From an uncultured Ectothiorhodospiraceae bacterium (GTDB lineage: Bacteria; Pseudomonadota; Gammaproteobacteria; Nevskiales; Oceanococcaceae): a DNA stretch of 55,892 nucleotides. The stretch's first letter is position 1. Each line of letters opens with the position of its first letter. Shown piece by piece: positions 8,616 to 19,064 of this stretch. The stretch lies in the NCBI GenBank assembly GCA_937141935.1, contig CAKZQS010000043.1, forward strand, positions 89,152-145,043, read 5' to 3'. The notes beneath the pieces are model-generated. The model made no database searches. It was given only the letters and a program-made list of their open reading frames with translations, and was not told the DNA's origin. A program made the translations under genes and the position numbers.

Positions 8616-10642
8616 AGCTGGACGCGTTGCGCGGCATTGGCCCGCGCACGCGTGAGGCGCTGGGCCGGTTGGGCATCGACAGCGTCGAGTCGCTGCTGCT
8701 GCACCTGCCGATGCGTTATGAGGACCGCACGCGGGTGCGCCCGCTTGGCGACATCGCACCCGGCGACAGCGCCCGCTTCTGCGTGCGTATCGACGACAGC
8801 CGGGTCGGCTTTGGCGGCCGTCGCAGCCTGCTGCTGCGCGCCTCGGACGCCAGCGGCAGCGTCGGCCTGCGCCTGTTCCACTTCCGCCGCGAGCAGCAGG
8901 AACGCCTGCGGGTCGGCAGCTGGTGGTTGTGCTGGGGGGAAGTGCGCGAAAGCCGCTGGGGGCTGGAATGCGTGCACCCGCAGATGCAGGCGGTGGCCGG
9001 CCCCGAAACCCTGCCGCCGCTGGGCGACACGCTGACGCCGGTCTATCCCAGCACCGCGGGCCTGCCGCAAAGCCGCTGGCAGAAGCTGCTCGACGCGGCC
9101 CTGCCGCGCGCCGCCGAGCTGTTCCCGGAGCTGCTACCCGCCGCGGTGGCGCCGCCGCTGGCCGCCGCCGCCGCGCTGGCGCAGGTCCACCGCCCGCCCG
9201 CCAGCGCGCCCGAGGTGCTGGAGCACGCCCGCGACCGCCTGGCCTTTGAGGAGTTGCTGGCCCAGCGCCTGGCCGTACGCCGCAGCCGCGCCAAGCTGCA
9301 AACGCGCTCGGCCCCACGCTGCCCGGAGGATGCGGCGAGCGCGGCGGCGCTGGAGGCGGCCTTCGGCTTCGCGCTGACCGGCGCCCAGCGCCGGGTCATC
9401 GGCGAGATCCGCGCCGACCTGGCGCGCCCGCAGCCAATGCTGCGCCTCGTGCAGGGCGATGTCGGCTGCGGCAAGACCGCCGTCGCCGCCGCGGCCGCCG
9501 CCCAGGTCACGGCCGCCGGCCTGCAGGTGGCCCTGATGGCGCCGACCGAGATCCTCGCCCGCCAACACGCCGCCACGCTGGCGCAATGGTTCGCGCCGCT
9601 CGGGGTGTCGGTGGCGCTGCTGGTCGGTGGCGACGGCGCGGCGGCGCGGCGGGCGGCGCTGCAGGCGGCGGCCAGCGGCGAGGCCGCGGTGGTCGTGGGC
9701 ACGCAGGCGCTGTTTCAGGAGCAGGTCGAGTTTGCCGCGCTGGGGCTGGTCATCGTCGACGAGCAGCACCGCTTCGGCGTGGGCCAGCGCCTGGCGCTGC
9801 GCGACAAGCGCAGCGGCGCCGACGGGGCGGCGCACCAGTTGATCATGACGGCCACGCCGATCCCGCGCACGCTGGCGCAAACGCTGTATACGGACCTGGA
9901 TATCTCGCCCATCGACGAGCTGCCGCCCGGGCGCTCGCCGGTCGAAACGGTCGCGCTGCCCCAGTCGCGCCGGGCCAAGGTCATCGAGCGCCTGCACGTG
10001 GTCTGCGCGCAGGGGCGGCAGGCCTACTGGGTCTGCCCGGCGCTGGCCGAGTCCGAGCACGCGACCGCGGCCGAGGACATCGCCGCGCTGTTGCGCGAGC
10101 AGCTGCCCGAGCTGCCGAGCGCGCTGTTGCACGGCCAGTTGCCGGCCGCGGACAAGCGCGCGCTGATCGATGACTTTCGTGGCGGTGCGCTGTCGATCCT
10201 GGTGGCCACCACCGTCATCGAGGTCGGCCTGGATGTGCCGGCCGCCAGCATCATCATCATCGACGAGGCCGAGCGGCTGGGCCTGGCGCAGCTGCACCAG
10301 CTGCGCGGCCGCGTGGGCCGCGGGCGCGAGCAGAGCTATTGCGTGCTGCTGTACAAGCCGCCGCTCAGCGCCACCGCGCAATCCCGGTTGGATGCGCTGT
10401 GCACGCTGCACGACGGCTTCGCGCTGGCCGAAAAGGATCTGGAGCTGCGTGGGCCGGGCGAGCTGCTGGGCACCGCCCAGAGCGGCGAGCAGCGCCTGCG
10501 TTTTGAAAGCGCGCTGCTGGACGGCCGCCTGCTGGGGGCGGTCGAACAGGCCGCCGACGTGATGCTGGCCGAGCCGGCGGCGCCGGTGCCGGCGCTGATC
10601 CGCCGCTGGCTGGGCGAGCGGGCCGAATACGCCAGCGTCTGA
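8612..10642 (+). CDS. recG: ATP-dependent DNA helicase RecG
   Basis: A 676-residue protein, close to the 693 of E. coli RecG. The N-terminal wedge domain begins [21 protein letters not shown] and includes the helix [13 protein letters not shown]. The superfamily 2 helicase core shows Walker A GDVGCGKT (282-289), the DEQH box (383-386) and [14 protein letters not shown]. The C-terminal half has the QLRGRVGRG motif and the [16 protein letters not shown] segment. RecG regresses stalled forks and processes Holliday-like junctions. The start at 8612 is fixed by the ATGA overlap with ridA; the frame is open far upstream but that part is antisense-like sequence within ridA. Confidence 0.97.
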   Translation: MKLDALRGIGPRTREALGRLGIDSVESLLLHLPMRYEDRTRVRPLGDIAPGDSARFCVRIDDSRVGFGGRRSLLLRASDASGSVGLRLFHFRREQQERLRVGSWWLCWGEVRESRWGLECVHPQMQAVAGPETLPPLGDTLTPVYPSTAGLPQSRWQKLLDAALPRAAELFPELLPAAVAPPLAAAAALAQVHRPPASAPEVLEHARDRLAFEELLAQRLAVRRSRAKLQTRSAPRCPEDAASAAALEAAFGFALTGAQRRVIGEIRADLARPQPMLRLVQGDVGCGKTAVAAAAAAQVTAAGLQVALMAPTEILARQHAATLAQWFAPLGVSVALLVGGDGAAARRAALQAAASGEAAVVVGTQALFQEQVEFAALGLVIVDEQHRFGVGQRLALRDKRSGADGAAHQLIMTATPIPRTLAQTLYTDLDISPIDELPPGRSPVETVALPQSRRAKVIERLHVVCAQGRQAYWVCPALAESEHATAAEDIAALLREQLPELPSALLHGQLPAADKRALIDDFRGGALSILVATTVIEVGLDVPAASIIIIDEAERLGLAQLHQLRGRVGRGREQSYCVLLYKPPLSATAQSRLDALCTLHDGFALAEKDLELRGPGELLGTAQSGEQRLRFESALLDGRLLGAVEQAADVMLAEPAAPVPALIRRWLGERAEYASV

Positions 10643-10745
10643 GTCCGCCAGCCCGCGCCACGGCCGGCGGCCCCGGCGCCACGGCACCGCGTGGCCCACA
10701 ATACGGCGCCGGCGCGTGGGCCGGGGCCTGTGCAATGCTTCGCCC

Positions 10746-11606
10746 ATGCAGGACCGACTTCGCGCCTATATCGCGCTGACCCGCCTCGACCGCCCTATCG
10801 GCATCTACCTGGTGCTGTGGCCCACGCTGTGGGCGCTGTGGTTTGCCGCCGGCGGGCTGCCGCCCTGGGATGTGCTGCTGGTCTTTGTGCTGGGCACGGT
10901 GCTGATGCGCTCGGCCGGCTGCGCCATCAACGACTATGCCGACCGCGGCTGGGACGGCGACGTGGAGCGCACCCGCGAGCGGCCGCTGGCCACCGGGCGC
11001 ATCCAGCCCTGGGAGGCGGTGGCCGTTTTCGTTGCGCTCAGCCTGCTCGCGCTGCTGCTGGTGCTGCAGCTCAACACGCTGACGATTCTGCTGGCGATCC
11101 CCGCCGCGGCGCTGGCGGCCAGCTATCCCTACGCCAAGCGCTACACCTACCTGCCGCAGGCGCATCTGGGGCTGGCCTTCGCCTGGGGCACGCCCATGGC
11201 CTTCGCCGCGGTCAGCGGCGGCGTGCCGCCGCTGGCCTGGCTGCTGCTGCTGGTCACGACGCTGTGGGCGATTGCCTACGACACCTTCTACGCGATGGTC
11301 GACCGCGAGGACGACCTGAAGGTGGGCATCAAGTCCGCCGCCATCCTGTTCGGGCGCCACGACCGTCTGGTCACGGCGCTGCTGCAGCTCGCGGTGCTGG
11401 CGCTGCTGGCGCTGGCCGGGCTGTGGGCCGGCCGCGGCTGGCCTTATGCGCTGGGGTTGTTGCTGGCGGCGGGGCTGGCCGGCTGGCAGCAGTGGCTGAT
11501 TCGCGCGCGCGGCCGGGCGGAGTGCTTTCGCGCTTTTCTGAACAACCACTGGTTTGGCGCCGCCGTTTTCGCCGGCCTTGCCGCCGACTACGCACTGCGC
11601 GGCTAG
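10746..11606 (+). CDS. ubiA: 4-hydroxybenzoate octaprenyltransferase
   Basis: A 286-residue polytopic prenyltransferase that attaches the polyprenyl tail to 4-hydroxybenzoate in ubiquinone synthesis at the inner membrane. The first Asp-rich motif is NDYADRGWDGDVERT (from residue 62), followed by RPLATG; the second is YDTFYAMVDREDDLKVGIKS. About eight hydrophobic helices fit the UbiA fold. I chose ATG 10746 (MQDRLRAYIALTRLDRPIG), which matches the usual UbiA N-terminus; an in-frame upstream start at 10716 would add ten unconserved residues. It is convergent with comF, 63 bp away, and no clear terminator lies between them. Confidence 0.95.
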   Translation: MQDRLRAYIALTRLDRPIGIYLVLWPTLWALWFAAGGLPPWDVLLVFVLGTVLMRSAGCAINDYADRGWDGDVERTRERPLATGRIQPWEAVAVFVALSLLALLLVLQLNTLTILLAIPAAALAASYPYAKRYTYLPQAHLGLAFAWGTPMAFAAVSGGVPPLAWLLLLVTTLWAIAYDTFYAMVDREDDLKVGIKSAAILFGRHDRLVTALLQLAVLALLALAGLWAGRGWPYALGLLLAAGLAGWQQWLIRARGRAECFRAFLNNHWFGAAVFAGLAADYALRG

Positions 11607-11669
11607 CACGGCCGCCGCCTGCGCCGGTCTGACCCCAAGCCCGACCCCAAATCCGGCCTCAAGCTCGAT

Positions 11670-12446
11670 TCAGTCGCCGGGCGCCGGGGTGCGCAGCAGC
11701 ACGGCGACATCGACCTGGGCGGCGCCGGCCGCCAGCAGCCGCCGGCTGGCGGCGCGCAGCGTGGCGCCGGTGGTCATCACGTCATCCACCAGCAGCAGCC
11801 GGCGCCCGACGACCGCGGGCTCGGCCACGAAGCGGCGCGGGTCGATGCGCTGGCGGGCGGCCCGGTCGCGGCCCCGCTGCGGCGGCGGCAGCCCCTGGCA
11901 GTGCAGCCCGGGGGTGCAGGGCCGGTCCAGGCTGCGGCCCAGCGCGCGCGCCAGCGCCGCCGCCGGGTTCAGGCCGCGCTGGCGCAGGCGTTGCGCGGGC
12001 ATCGGCAGCGGCAGCAGCAGCTCCGCCTCGGCCAGCCAGGGCGCGCTGTGGGGCAGCTGGGCCATCAGCAGGCTCAGGCCGTGCAGTGCGACGGGGTCTT
12101 CGGCGAACTTGGCCGCGCGCAGCCATCCGGCCAGGGGCGGGCGGTAGGCGAGCAGGGCGGCGGCCCGGCGCCAGGGCGGCGGGCGGCGCAGGCACTCGGC
12201 GCACAGCGGCCCCGCGACTTCGGGCAGCGGCAGGCGACATCCCCGACAGCTGTGGCGCAACCAGGGCAGGCCGTCCCAACAGCCGGGGCAGCACAGCACC
12301 TCCCGGCAGCAGTCGCCGCACACCGCGCAATCGGCCAGCCCCCAGGCCGCCAGCCACTTGTCAACCCAGCGCTGCGCTTGTGGTTGACGACTCGGGGCCG
12401 CTGGGCGAGCATCGCCGCCATTGTTCCGCGGATGTCCCGTCACCAT
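11670..12446 (-). CDS. comF: ComF-family phosphoribosyltransferase-like protein
   Basis: About 258 residues with the ComF/GntX plan: an N-terminal Cys-rich zinc-binding region ([21 protein letters not shown]) followed by a phosphoribosyltransferase-like domain ending in [22 protein letters not shown], the PRPP-binding signature. ComF proteins are linked to DNA uptake and use, though their biochemistry is poorly defined. The gene is divergent from bioB, the usual GntX/ComF-bio neighbourhood. The in-frame ATG at 12446 would overlap the bioB ATG (shared CATG), and the BirA-like operator lies inside this reading frame. The true start may be different, but no better ATG or GTG precedes the Cys-rich region. 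Confidence 0.85.
   Translation of the reverse strand: MVTGHPRNNGGDARPAAPSRQPQAQRWVDKWLAAWGLADCAVCGDCCREVLCCPGCWDGLPWLRHSCRGCRLPLPEVAGPLCAECLRRPPPWRRAAALLAYRPPLAGWLRAAKFAEDPVALHGLSLLMAQLPHSAPWLAEAELLLPLPMPAQRLRQRGLNPAAALARALGRSLDRPCTPGLHCQGLPPPQRGRDRAARQRIDPRRFVAEPAVVGRRLLLVDDVMTTGATLRAASRRLLAAGAAQVDVAVLLRTPAPGD
12358..12390. promoter_or_regulatory. BirA (biotin repressor) operator
   Basis: Two inverted half-sites, TTGTCAACC (12358-12366) and GGTTGACGA (12382-12390), are separated by exactly 15 bp. The proteobacterial BirA operator is close to TTGTAAACC-N15-GGTTTACAA, so the match is 8/9 and 7/9, and the halves are 8/9 palindromic with each other. It lies 55 bp upstream of the bioB ATG and within the predicted 5' coding part of comF. 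A possible -35 (TTGACG, 12384-12389) overlaps the right half-site, so binding of biotinyl-AMP-loaded BirA should repress bioBFD and perhaps comF. Confidence 0.8.
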
Positions 12447-13467
12447 GACCGACCTGTTGCCCTCAAGCACGCCCCGCCACGACTGGACGCGTGACGAGGT
12501 CGCGGCGCTCTACGCGCAGCCCTTCGCCGACCTGCTGTGGCAGGCGCAGAGCGTGCACCGCGCCTGCCACAAGCCGAACACGGTGCAGCTCTCGACGCTG
12601 ATGAACATCAAGACCGGCGGCTGCCCCGAGGACTGCAAGTACTGCTCGCAAAGCGTGCGTTACGACACGGGGCTGGAGCGCGAGTCCCTGGCCACGGTGG
12701 AGGAGGTGCGGCATGCCGCGCGTGTGGCCCGGGATGCCGGCGCCACCCGCTTCTGCATGGGCGCGGCCTGGCGCGGGCCTAAGCCGCGCGACATGGCGGT
12801 GGTCAAGGAGATGATCGGCGCCGTGCGCGAGCTGGGCATGGAGAGCTGCGTCACGCTGGGCCTGCTGGACGAGGCGCAGGCGCGCGAGCTGGCGGCGGCG
12901 GGGCTGGACTACTACAACCACAACATCGATACCTCGCCGGAGTATTACGACAAGGTCATCACCACGCGGACCTTCCAGTCGCGGCTGGACACCTTGGAGC
13001 ACGTGCGCGAGGCCGGCATCAAGGTCTGCTGCGGCGGCATCCTGGGCCTGGGCGAGAGCCGCGAGGACCGCGGCGAGATGCTGCGTACGCTGGCCAACCT
13101 GCCGCAGCACCCCGAGTCGGTGCCGATCAATCAGCTGGTGGCGGTGCCCGGCACCCCCATGGGTGAGCAGACCGGCGTCGACGAGCTCGAATTCGTGCGC
13201 ACCGTGGCCGTGGCCCGGGTGCTGATGCCGCGGGCGGTGGTGCGCCTGTCCGCCGGGCGCGGCGCGATGAGCGACAGCCTGCAGGCCTTGTGCTTCGTGG
13301 CCGGCGCTAACTCCATGTTCTATGGCGACAAGCTGCTGACCACGGGCAACCCGGCCGTGGCCGCCGACCATGCGCTGCTCGATGCGCTGGGCATGCGCGC
13401 CGAGGCGCCCAAGCGGCAGGCCCGCAACGCGCTGGAGGCCGTCGCCGGCGATGCCCTGGCTGGCTGA
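12445..13467 (+). CDS. bioB: Biotin synthase
   Basis: A 340-residue radical SAM enzyme that inserts sulfur into dethiobiotin. The 4Fe-4S ligands are C60, C64 and C67 in CPEDCKYC, preceded by the family segment [15 protein letters not shown]. Later features include [22 protein letters not shown] and the late [10 protein letters not shown] segment containing the 2Fe-2S-ligand arginine region. The ATG at 12445 ([15 protein letters not shown]) gives normal length; an upstream start would run into comF on the other strand. It is first in the bioBFD operon and downstream of the BirA operator. The end overlaps bioF by 17 bp. Confidence 0.97.
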   Translation: MTDLLPSSTPRHDWTRDEVAALYAQPFADLLWQAQSVHRACHKPNTVQLSTLMNIKTGGCPEDCKYCSQSVRYDTGLERESLATVEEVRHAARVARDAGATRFCMGAAWRGPKPRDMAVVKEMIGAVRELGMESCVTLGLLDEAQARELAAAGLDYYNHNIDTSPEYYDKVITTRTFQSRLDTLEHVREAGIKVCCGGILGLGESREDRGEMLRTLANLPQHPESVPINQLVAVPGTPMGEQTGVDELEFVRTVAVARVLMPRAVVRLSAGRGAMSDSLQALCFVAGANSMFYGDKLLTTGNPAVAADHALLDALGMRAEAPKRQARNALEAVAGDALAG

Positions 13468-14635
13468 GCGCGCCCGCGCCGAGCTGGCGGACATCGCCGC
13501 GGCCGAGCGCACGCGCCTGCGGCAAACGGTCGGCGCCAGCCGCGCCGATGGTCAGGTGCGCTGCGCCGACGGCCAATGGCGGCGCGTGTTCTGCAGCAAT
13601 GACTACCTGGGCTTGGCCGGTGATCCGCGGCTGGCCGCGGCCGCCGCCGGGGCCGACGCCAGCGGCGCGCGGGCCTCGCAGCACGTCTGTGGCTACCACG
13701 CCGAGCAGGCGGCGCTGGAGGCCGAACTGGCCGCGGTGCTGGGCGTGCCGCGCGTGCTGGTGGGCGGCAGCGGCTATGCGCTGAACAGCGGCGCCATTGC
13801 GGTGCTGGCCGGCGCGCAGGACCAGATCTATTCCGACGCGCTCAACCATGCCTCGCTGATCGATGGCTGTCGCCTGAGCCGCGCCCGCGTGCAGCGCTAT
13901 GCGCACGCCGACCTCGCCGATCTGCAAGCGCACATGGATTCCGCAGCCCGGCCGGCCGCAGGCCAACTGATCGTCACCGATGCGCTGTTCAGCATGGATG
14001 GCGACGTGGCCCCGCTGGCCGGCTTGCTCGATCTCGCCCGGCGCCGTGATGCGGCGCTGTATGTGGACGACGCGCATGGCTTTGGCTGGGCCGGCCCCGG
14101 CGGCAGCGGCCACCTGGCGGCCGCGGGCCTGGCCGACGCGCGGGTGGTGCAGCTGGTGACCTTTGGCAAGGCGCTGGGCGGCTACGGCGCGGCGCTGGCC
14201 GGCGAGGCGGACATCATCGAATGGCTGCTGCAGCGCTGCCGCACCACGATGTTTGCCACGGCGCTGCCGCCGGCGGTATGCGCGGCGGCCCGCGCCGCGC
14301 TGCGCATCTGCGCGGGCGAGCCCGAACACGCGGCCCGCCTGCGCGCGCGCATCGCGCTGTTCCGGCGTGAGGCCGCGGCGGCCGGCCTGCGCCTGCTGCC
14401 CTCGCAATCACCGATTCAGGCGCTGCTGCTGGGCGCGGAGTCGCGCGCGCTGGCCTGGCAGCAGGGCCTGTGGCAGCGCGGCTACTGGGTCAATGCGATC
14501 CGCCCGCCCACCGTGCCCGCCGGTACCGCGCGCCTGCGCATCACCCTCAGCGCCGCCCAGGCCGAGGCCGATGTGCGTGGGCTGGTGGCGGCGCTGGCCG
14601 AGCTGCAGGCCGCCGAAACCGCGCTGAGCGCCTGA
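13451..14635 (+). CDS. bioF: 8-amino-7-oxononanoate synthase
   Basis: A 394-residue fold-type I PLP enzyme that condenses pimeloyl-ACP (or -CoA) with L-alanine. Visible features: [13 protein letters not shown] near the N-terminus, [21 protein letters not shown], the aspartate-bearing VDDAHGFGW and the PLP lysine K240 in [11 protein letters not shown]. The Ser/Ala-rich [12 protein letters not shown] segment differs a little from the usual GSGGSR form but keeps the histidine. The ATG at 13451 gives the standard length. It overlaps bioB by 17 bp and is followed 2 bp later by bioD. Confidence 0.95.
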   Translation: MPWLAERARAELADIAAAERTRLRQTVGASRADGQVRCADGQWRRVFCSNDYLGLAGDPRLAAAAAGADASGARASQHVCGYHAEQAALEAELAAVLGVPRVLVGGSGYALNSGAIAVLAGAQDQIYSDALNHASLIDGCRLSRARVQRYAHADLADLQAHMDSAARPAAGQLIVTDALFSMDGDVAPLAGLLDLARRRDAALYVDDAHGFGWAGPGGSGHLAAAGLADARVVQLVTFGKALGGYGAALAGEADIIEWLLQRCRTTMFATALPPAVCAAARAALRICAGEPEHAARLRARIALFRREAAAAGLRLLPSQSPIQALLLGAESRALAWQQGLWQRGYWVNAIRPPTVPAGTARLRITLSAAQAEADVRGLVAALAELQAAETALSA

Positions 14636-14637
14636 GC

Positions 14638-15288
14638 ATGCCCACGCTGTTCATCGGCGGCACCGACACCGGCGTCGGCAAGACCTGGGTCACCGCGGGC
14701 CTGCTGCGCCAGCTGCGCGGCGCCGGCCTGCGCGCGGCGGGTTACAAGCCGGTGGCCGCGGGCTGCGAGCACGACGCCGAGGGCTGGCGCAACGAGGACG
14801 CGCTGGCGCTGCAGGCGGCCGGCGAGCCCGGTCTGGCCTACGCGCAGATCAACCCCTGCGCGCTGCCCGAGCCGCTGGCGCCGCATATCGCGGCGGCGCG
14901 CGCCGGCATGGCGATCGACCTGCCGGCGCTGGCCAAGGGCGCGCGGGCGCTGGCGGCGCAGCATGACTGGCTGCTGGTCGAGGGCGCCGGCGGCCTGCGC
15001 GTGCCGCTGGCGGCGGGCGTCGACGCGCTGGACTGGGTGGCGGAGCAGGGCTGGCCGGTGCTGCTGGTCGTGGGCATGCGCCTGGGCTGCCTGAACCATG
15101 CGCTGCTGTCGGCCGAGGTTCTGAGCGCGCGCGGGCTTCGCTGGACCTGGCTCGCAAACCCCCTGCCGCCACGCCAGCCGGCGCTGGAAGAGAACCTGCA
15201 AACTTTGCAAGAATGGATGCCAGGGTCGTGTCTGCGGCTCGACCAGCAGGACTGGCTGGCGCAGTTGCAGGCCTTCGCCGGGGAATGA
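14638..15288 (+). CDS. bioD: ATP-dependent dethiobiotin synthetase
   Basis: A 216-residue P-loop enzyme that forms the ureido ring of dethiobiotin from diaminopelargonate, CO2 and ATP. The nucleotide-binding motif GTDTGVGKT is at residues 8-16, YKPVAAGCE follows, and VEGAGGLRVPLAAG is the second family motif. The start at 14638 immediately follows the bioF stop. It ends the bioBFD cluster; bioA, bioC and bioH are not in this window. Confidence 0.96.
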   Translation: MPTLFIGGTDTGVGKTWVTAGLLRQLRGAGLRAAGYKPVAAGCEHDAEGWRNEDALALQAAGEPGLAYAQINPCALPEPLAPHIAAARAGMAIDLPALAKGARALAAQHDWLLVEGAGGLRVPLAAGVDALDWVAEQGWPVLLVVGMRLGCLNHALLSAEVLSARGLRWTWLANPLPPRQPALEENLQTLQEWMPGSCLRLDQQDWLAQLQAFAGE

Positions 15289-15314
15289 TTCTGGCCCGAG
15301 GGACGTATTCGGGC

Positions 15315-15320
15315 TAAAAT
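15315..15320 (+). promoter_or_regulatory. Possible -10 element for the cytochrome oxidase operon
   Basis: TAAAAT lies in the 121-bp gap between bioD and coxB, 89 bp before the coxB ATG. The -35 region is poor (TGGCCC at the right distance), so this is only a candidate. Nothing else in the gap resembles a regulator site I can name. Confidence 0.3.
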
Positions 15321-15409
15321 TGTCGGGCTTCGCTGGTGGCTTGGGGGACTGTGGTGGCAACACCGCGCCGAGTACTGCCTGCGTCCCGAACCCGGAGTTG
15401 ATCGACGAC

Positions 15410-16633
15410 ATGGAAAAAGCAAAGTTCCAGGCCGCCGCGGCCGCCCTGTTGGCTGCAATGGCCGGTGTGGCGCAGGCCTCGCCCTATAACCTCCCCAAAG
15501 GTGTCACCGAGCTGACGCAGGAGGTCTACGGCCTGCACATGCTGATCTTCTGGATCGTGTGTGGCATCGGCGTGGTGGTCTTCGGCGCGATGATCTATTC
15601 GATCTTCGCCCATCGCAAAAGCCGCCACCCCAAGCCGGCGGACTTCCACGAGAGCATCCCGGTCGAGATCGCCTGGACGGTTATCCCCTTCATCATCCTG
15701 ATCGGCATGGCCATCCCGGCCGCCGGCACGCTGATCAAGATGGAGGACACCGAGAACTCGGAGTTCACCATCAAGGTGACCGGCTACCAGTGGAAGTGGC
15801 AATACGAGTACATCGATCAGGACATCGATTTCTTCTCGACGCTGTCCACCGACTCCAACGAGGCCCGGCAGCTGGGCTCGGGCGTCGACGTGTACAAGGT
15901 CGACAACTACCTGCTCGACGTGGACAAGCCGCTGGTGCTGCCGGTGGGCGCCAAGGTGCGCCTGCTGCTGACCTCGAACGACGTCATCCACGCCTGGTGG
16001 GTGCCCGAGGTGACCGGCAAGAAGGACGCGATCCCCGGCTACATCAACAAGATGTGGATCCAGATCGAGGAGCCGGGCGTGTACCGCGGCCAGTGCGCCG
16101 AGCTCTGCGGCCGCGACCACGGCTTCATGCCGATCGTCGTCGAGGCCCTGCCGCGTGAGGAATTCGAGGCCTGGGTGGCCGAACAGGGCGGGCGCATGCC
16201 GGGCGAGGACGCCGGCCCGCCGCAAATGGCCAGCGCGGCCCGCGTGGCCGCCGCCGATATCGGTGTGGCCAGCGAGGCCGGCATGTCGGATGCGGGTGCC
16301 GGGGCCTCCGAGCCCGTCGGCGACGCGCCGGCCGCGGACCAGGCCAGCCTGATGGAGCAGGGCGAGACGGTTTACGGCAACTACTGCAGCGCCTGCCACC
16401 AGGCCAATGGGCAGGGCATGGCCGCGGCCAACTTCCCGGCGCTGGTGGATTCGCCGATCGTTACCGGCCCCGCCGACGCGCAGATCCAGCAGATCCTCCA
16501 GGGCAAGGGCGCCATGCCGGCCTTTGGCTACCTGAGCGATATGGATATCGCCTCGGTGATCACCTACACGCGTAATTCCTGGGGCAACGACGCCGGCGTG
16601 GTGACGCCGGCCGACGTCGCCGCCCAACGCTAA
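15410..16633 (+). CDS. coxB: Cytochrome c oxidase subunit II with fused cytochrome c domain (caa3-type)
   Basis: A 407-residue exported membrane protein. A signal peptide (about 1-23, ending VAQA) is followed by two helices, a [12 protein letters not shown] aromatic stretch for electron entry, and the CuA site: H194 in the VIHAWW segment, then C229, C233, H237 and M240 in [12 protein letters not shown]. After an Ala/Gly-rich linker, a C-terminal c-type cytochrome domain has the heme site CSACH (326-330) and a candidate axial Met369 in GAMPAFGYL. The fusion marks a caa3-type oxidase. The ATG at 15410 is preceded by CCGGAG; the frame is open 90 bp upstream but lacks a signal-like sequence there. 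First gene of the oxidase operon. Confidence 0.96.
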   Translation: MEKAKFQAAAAALLAAMAGVAQASPYNLPKGVTELTQEVYGLHMLIFWIVCGIGVVVFGAMIYSIFAHRKSRHPKPADFHESIPVEIAWTVIPFIILIGMAIPAAGTLIKMEDTENSEFTIKVTGYQWKWQYEYIDQDIDFFSTLSTDSNEARQLGSGVDVYKVDNYLLDVDKPLVLPVGAKVRLLLTSNDVIHAWWVPEVTGKKDAIPGYINKMWIQIEEPGVYRGQCAELCGRDHGFMPIVVEALPREEFEAWVAEQGGRMPGEDAGPPQMASAARVAAADIGVASEAGMSDAGAGASEPVGDAPAADQASLMEQGETVYGNYCSACHQANGQGMAAANFPALVDSPIVTGPADAQIQQILQGKGAMPAFGYLSDMDIASVITYTRNSWGNDAGVVTPADVAAQR

Positions 16634-16671
16634 GTCGCCGATTCCATCGGATCGGAAGCAGGAGAATATTG

Positions 16672-18318
16672 ATGAGCCACGCTGCCACCCACGACGAGCA
16701 CCACGATCACGGCCCCGAGGCCGGGATCATGCGCTGGATCAAGACGACCAACCACAAGGACCTGGGCACGCTGTACCTGTGGTTCTCGATGATCATGTTC
16801 TTCATTGGCGGCCTGATGTCGCTGGTGATCCGCGCCGAGCTCTTCGAGCCGGGCCTGCAGTTCGTGCAGCCCGAGTTCTTCAACCAGATGACCACGATGC
16901 ATGCGCTGGTCATGATTTTTGGCGGCGTGATGCCGGCCTTCGTCGGCCTGGCCAACTGGATGATCCCGATGATGGTCGGCTGCTCCGACCTGGCGCTGCC
17001 ACGGGTGAACAACTGGGGTTTCTGGATCCTGCCCTTCGCCTTTGGCCTGCTGCTGTCCACGCTGTTCATGGACGGCGGCGCGCCGGCCGCGGGCTGGACG
17101 ATGTACCCGCCGCTGGTGCTGCAGACGGGCGATGCCTTTCCCTTCCTGATCTTCGCGATCCACCTGATGGGCATCAGCTCGATCACCGGCGCCATCAACG
17201 TCATCGTGACGATTCTGAACATGCGCGCGCCGCAGATGACGCTGCTGAAGATGCCGCTCTTCGTCTGGTCCTGGCTGATCACCGCCTACCTGCTGCTGGC
17301 CGTGATGCCGGTGCTGGCCGGTGCCGTGACCATGCTGCTGACCGACAAGTACTTCGGCACCAGCTTCTTCACCGCGGCCGGCGGCGGCGACCCGGTGATG
17401 TTCCAGCACATCTTCTGGTTCTTCGGCCACCCCGAGGTGTACATCCTGATCCTGCCGGCCTTCGGCATCGTGTCCACGATCATCCCGACCTTCGCCCGCA
17501 AGCGGCTGTTCGGCTATGACTCGATGGTCTACGCGATGGCCTCGATCGCCTTTTTGTCCTTCATCGTCTGGGCCCACCACATGTTCACCGTGGGCATGCC
17601 GCTGGCTGCCGAGCTGTTCTTCATGTTCGCGACGATGCTGATCGCGGTGCCCACCGGGGTGAAGGTGTTCAACTGGATCGCGACGATGTGGCGCGGCTCG
17701 ATGACCTTCGAGACGCCGATGCTGTTCGCGCTGGGCTTCGTGTTCCTGTTCACGATCGGCGGCTTTTCCGGCCTGATGCTGGCCATCGCCCCGGTCGACT
17801 TCCAGTACCACGACAGCTACTTCGTCGTGGCGCACTTCCACTATGTGCTGGTGCCGGGCGCGGTGTTCTCGATCATCGCCGCCATCTACTACTGGATTCC
17901 GAAGTGGACCGGGCACATGTACAACGAGCGCCTGGGTCAGATCCACTTCTGGCTGTCGGCGATCTTCATCAACGTCACCTTCTTCCCGCAGCACTTCGCG
18001 GGCCTGGCCGGCATGCCGCGCCGGATCCCCGACTACGCGACGCAGTTCACCGACTGGAACGTGATCTCCTCGGTTGGCGCCTTCGTCTACTTCGTGGTGC
18101 AGTTCGTCTGGGCCTACAACATGATCGTCAACTGCATCATGAAGAAGGGCGAGCCGGCGACCTCGCGCGTCTGGGAAGGCGCCCACGGCCTGGAGTGGAC
18201 CGTGCCCTCGCCGGCGCCGTACCACACCTTTGAAGAGCCGCCGGTGCTGGACGAGTCCGAGGTGCAGGGCGCCCACGCCGATGAGCACCAGCACGAAGTG
18301 CAGGGCAAGCCGGCCTGA
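16672..18318 (+). CDS. coxA: Cytochrome c oxidase subunit I
   Basis: A 548-residue, 12-helix heme-copper oxidase catalytic subunit. The segment [18 protein letters not shown] is at the N-terminus. The CuB site and tyrosine cross-link lie in [13 protein letters not shown] (H253, Tyr257), with the D-channel glutamate (E255) of A1-type enzymes, then the HH pair in WAHHMFTVG, and the heme ligands in HFHYVLV. It reduces O2 to water with proton pumping. ATG 16672 is used because GGAGAAT sits 6 bp upstream; a TTG one codon earlier is also in frame. It is followed within 3 bp by a 42-codon gene. Confidence 0.97.
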   Translation: MSHAATHDEHHDHGPEAGIMRWIKTTNHKDLGTLYLWFSMIMFFIGGLMSLVIRAELFEPGLQFVQPEFFNQMTTMHALVMIFGGVMPAFVGLANWMIPMMVGCSDLALPRVNNWGFWILPFAFGLLLSTLFMDGGAPAAGWTMYPPLVLQTGDAFPFLIFAIHLMGISSITGAINVIVTILNMRAPQMTLLKMPLFVWSWLITAYLLLAVMPVLAGAVTMLLTDKYFGTSFFTAAGGGDPVMFQHIFWFFGHPEVYILILPAFGIVSTIIPTFARKRLFGYDSMVYAMASIAFLSFIVWAHHMFTVGMPLAAELFFMFATMLIAVPTGVKVFNWIATMWRGSMTFETPMLFALGFVFLFTIGGFSGLMLAIAPVDFQYHDSYFVVAHFHYVLVPGAVFSIIAAIYYWIPKWTGHMYNERLGQIHFWLSAIFINVTFFPQHFAGLAGMPRRIPDYATQFTDWNVISSVGAFVYFVVQFVWAYNMIVNCIMKKGEPATSRVWEGAHGLEWTVPSPAPYHTFEEPPVLDESEVQGAHADEHQHEVQGKPA

Positions 18319-18320
18319 GC

Positions 18321-18449
18321 ATGAGCGAGCAGCCCGGCAAGGTTTCGCCCCACGACCCGCAGGTCGCCCGGCGCAATGTGCGCCTGGCCCTGCTGCTCGG
18401 CGGCGTGGCGCTGGCCTTTTTTGTCGCCTTTTTCGTGGCCATGGCATGA
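18321..18449 (+). CDS. Small single-helix cytochrome oxidase assembly protein (42 aa)
   Basis: A 42-codon gene, [19 protein letters not shown], followed by one hydrophobic helix ([19 protein letters not shown]) and a stop. It starts 3 bp after coxA, and its TGA overlaps the ctaG ATG (ATGA). A small membrane protein with this polar N-terminus plus helix pattern is commonly annotated between coxA and ctaG in beta- and gammaproteobacteria as a cytochrome oxidase small assembly protein. Function is unproven; the identification rests on position, size and topology. Confidence 0.72.
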   Translation: MSEQPGKVSPHDPQVARRNVRLALLLGGVALAFFVAFFVAMA

Positions 18450-19039
18450 GCGAGCCGCGCACGCAATCGGCCCCGGCTGAGGCGCCTGCTGGGGCGCCGG
18501 CCAAGCCGCGCCGGCTGGTGCGCGGCGGCCAGCTGCTGCTGGTGGCCGTGGCGATGTTCGGCTTTGGTTATGCGCTGGTGCCGCTGTACGGCTTTATCTG
18601 CGACATCACCGGGCTCAACGGCACCAACCGGGGCCTGAAGCTTGAGGCCCAGGTGGACGAGGCGGTCGACAGCACGCGCACGGTGCGGGTGGAGTTTCTG
18701 ACCACGGTCAACAACAACCTGCCCTGGGAGTTTTCGGCCAGCCAGTCCAGCCTCGAGGTGCACCCCGGCCAGTTCCACACGGTGACCTTCGAGGCCCGCA
18801 ACCTGGCCGAGCGCGATTATCTGGCCCAGGCCACGCCCAGCGTGGTGCCCTGGAACGCCGCCCAATACGTGCGCAAGACCGAATGCTTCTGCTTCTCGCC
18901 GCAGGACTTCGCCAGCGGCGAGCACAAGATCATGCCCGTGCGTTTTCTGATCGACCCGGCGCTGCCGCCGGAGGTCGAGACGATCACGCTCTCCTATACC
19001 TTTTTCGATGCGACCGGCCTGGCCCGGTCGGACATCTAG
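18446..19039 (+). CDS. ctaG: Cytochrome c oxidase assembly protein CtaG/Cox11
   Basis: A 197-residue copper chaperone that delivers Cu to the CuB site of subunit I. One N-terminal helix ([20 protein letters not shown]) anchors a periplasmic beta-domain. The Cu-binding motif CFCFSPQ has C147 and C149, and the family segment [12 protein letters not shown] with its cysteine is present. The C-terminus [10 protein letters not shown] is normal. The start at 18446 is set by overlap with the small upstream gene and gives the usual length. It sits between coxA and coxC, the standard position. Confidence 0.95.
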   Translation: MSEPRTQSAPAEAPAGAPAKPRRLVRGGQLLLVAVAMFGFGYALVPLYGFICDITGLNGTNRGLKLEAQVDEAVDSTRTVRVEFLTTVNNNLPWEFSASQSSLEVHPGQFHTVTFEARNLAERDYLAQATPSVVPWNAAQYVRKTECFCFSPQDFASGEHKIMPVRFLIDPALPPEVETITLSYTFFDATGLARSDI

Positions 19040-19064
19040 CCGCGCGACTTTCGGAGAAACCCTG

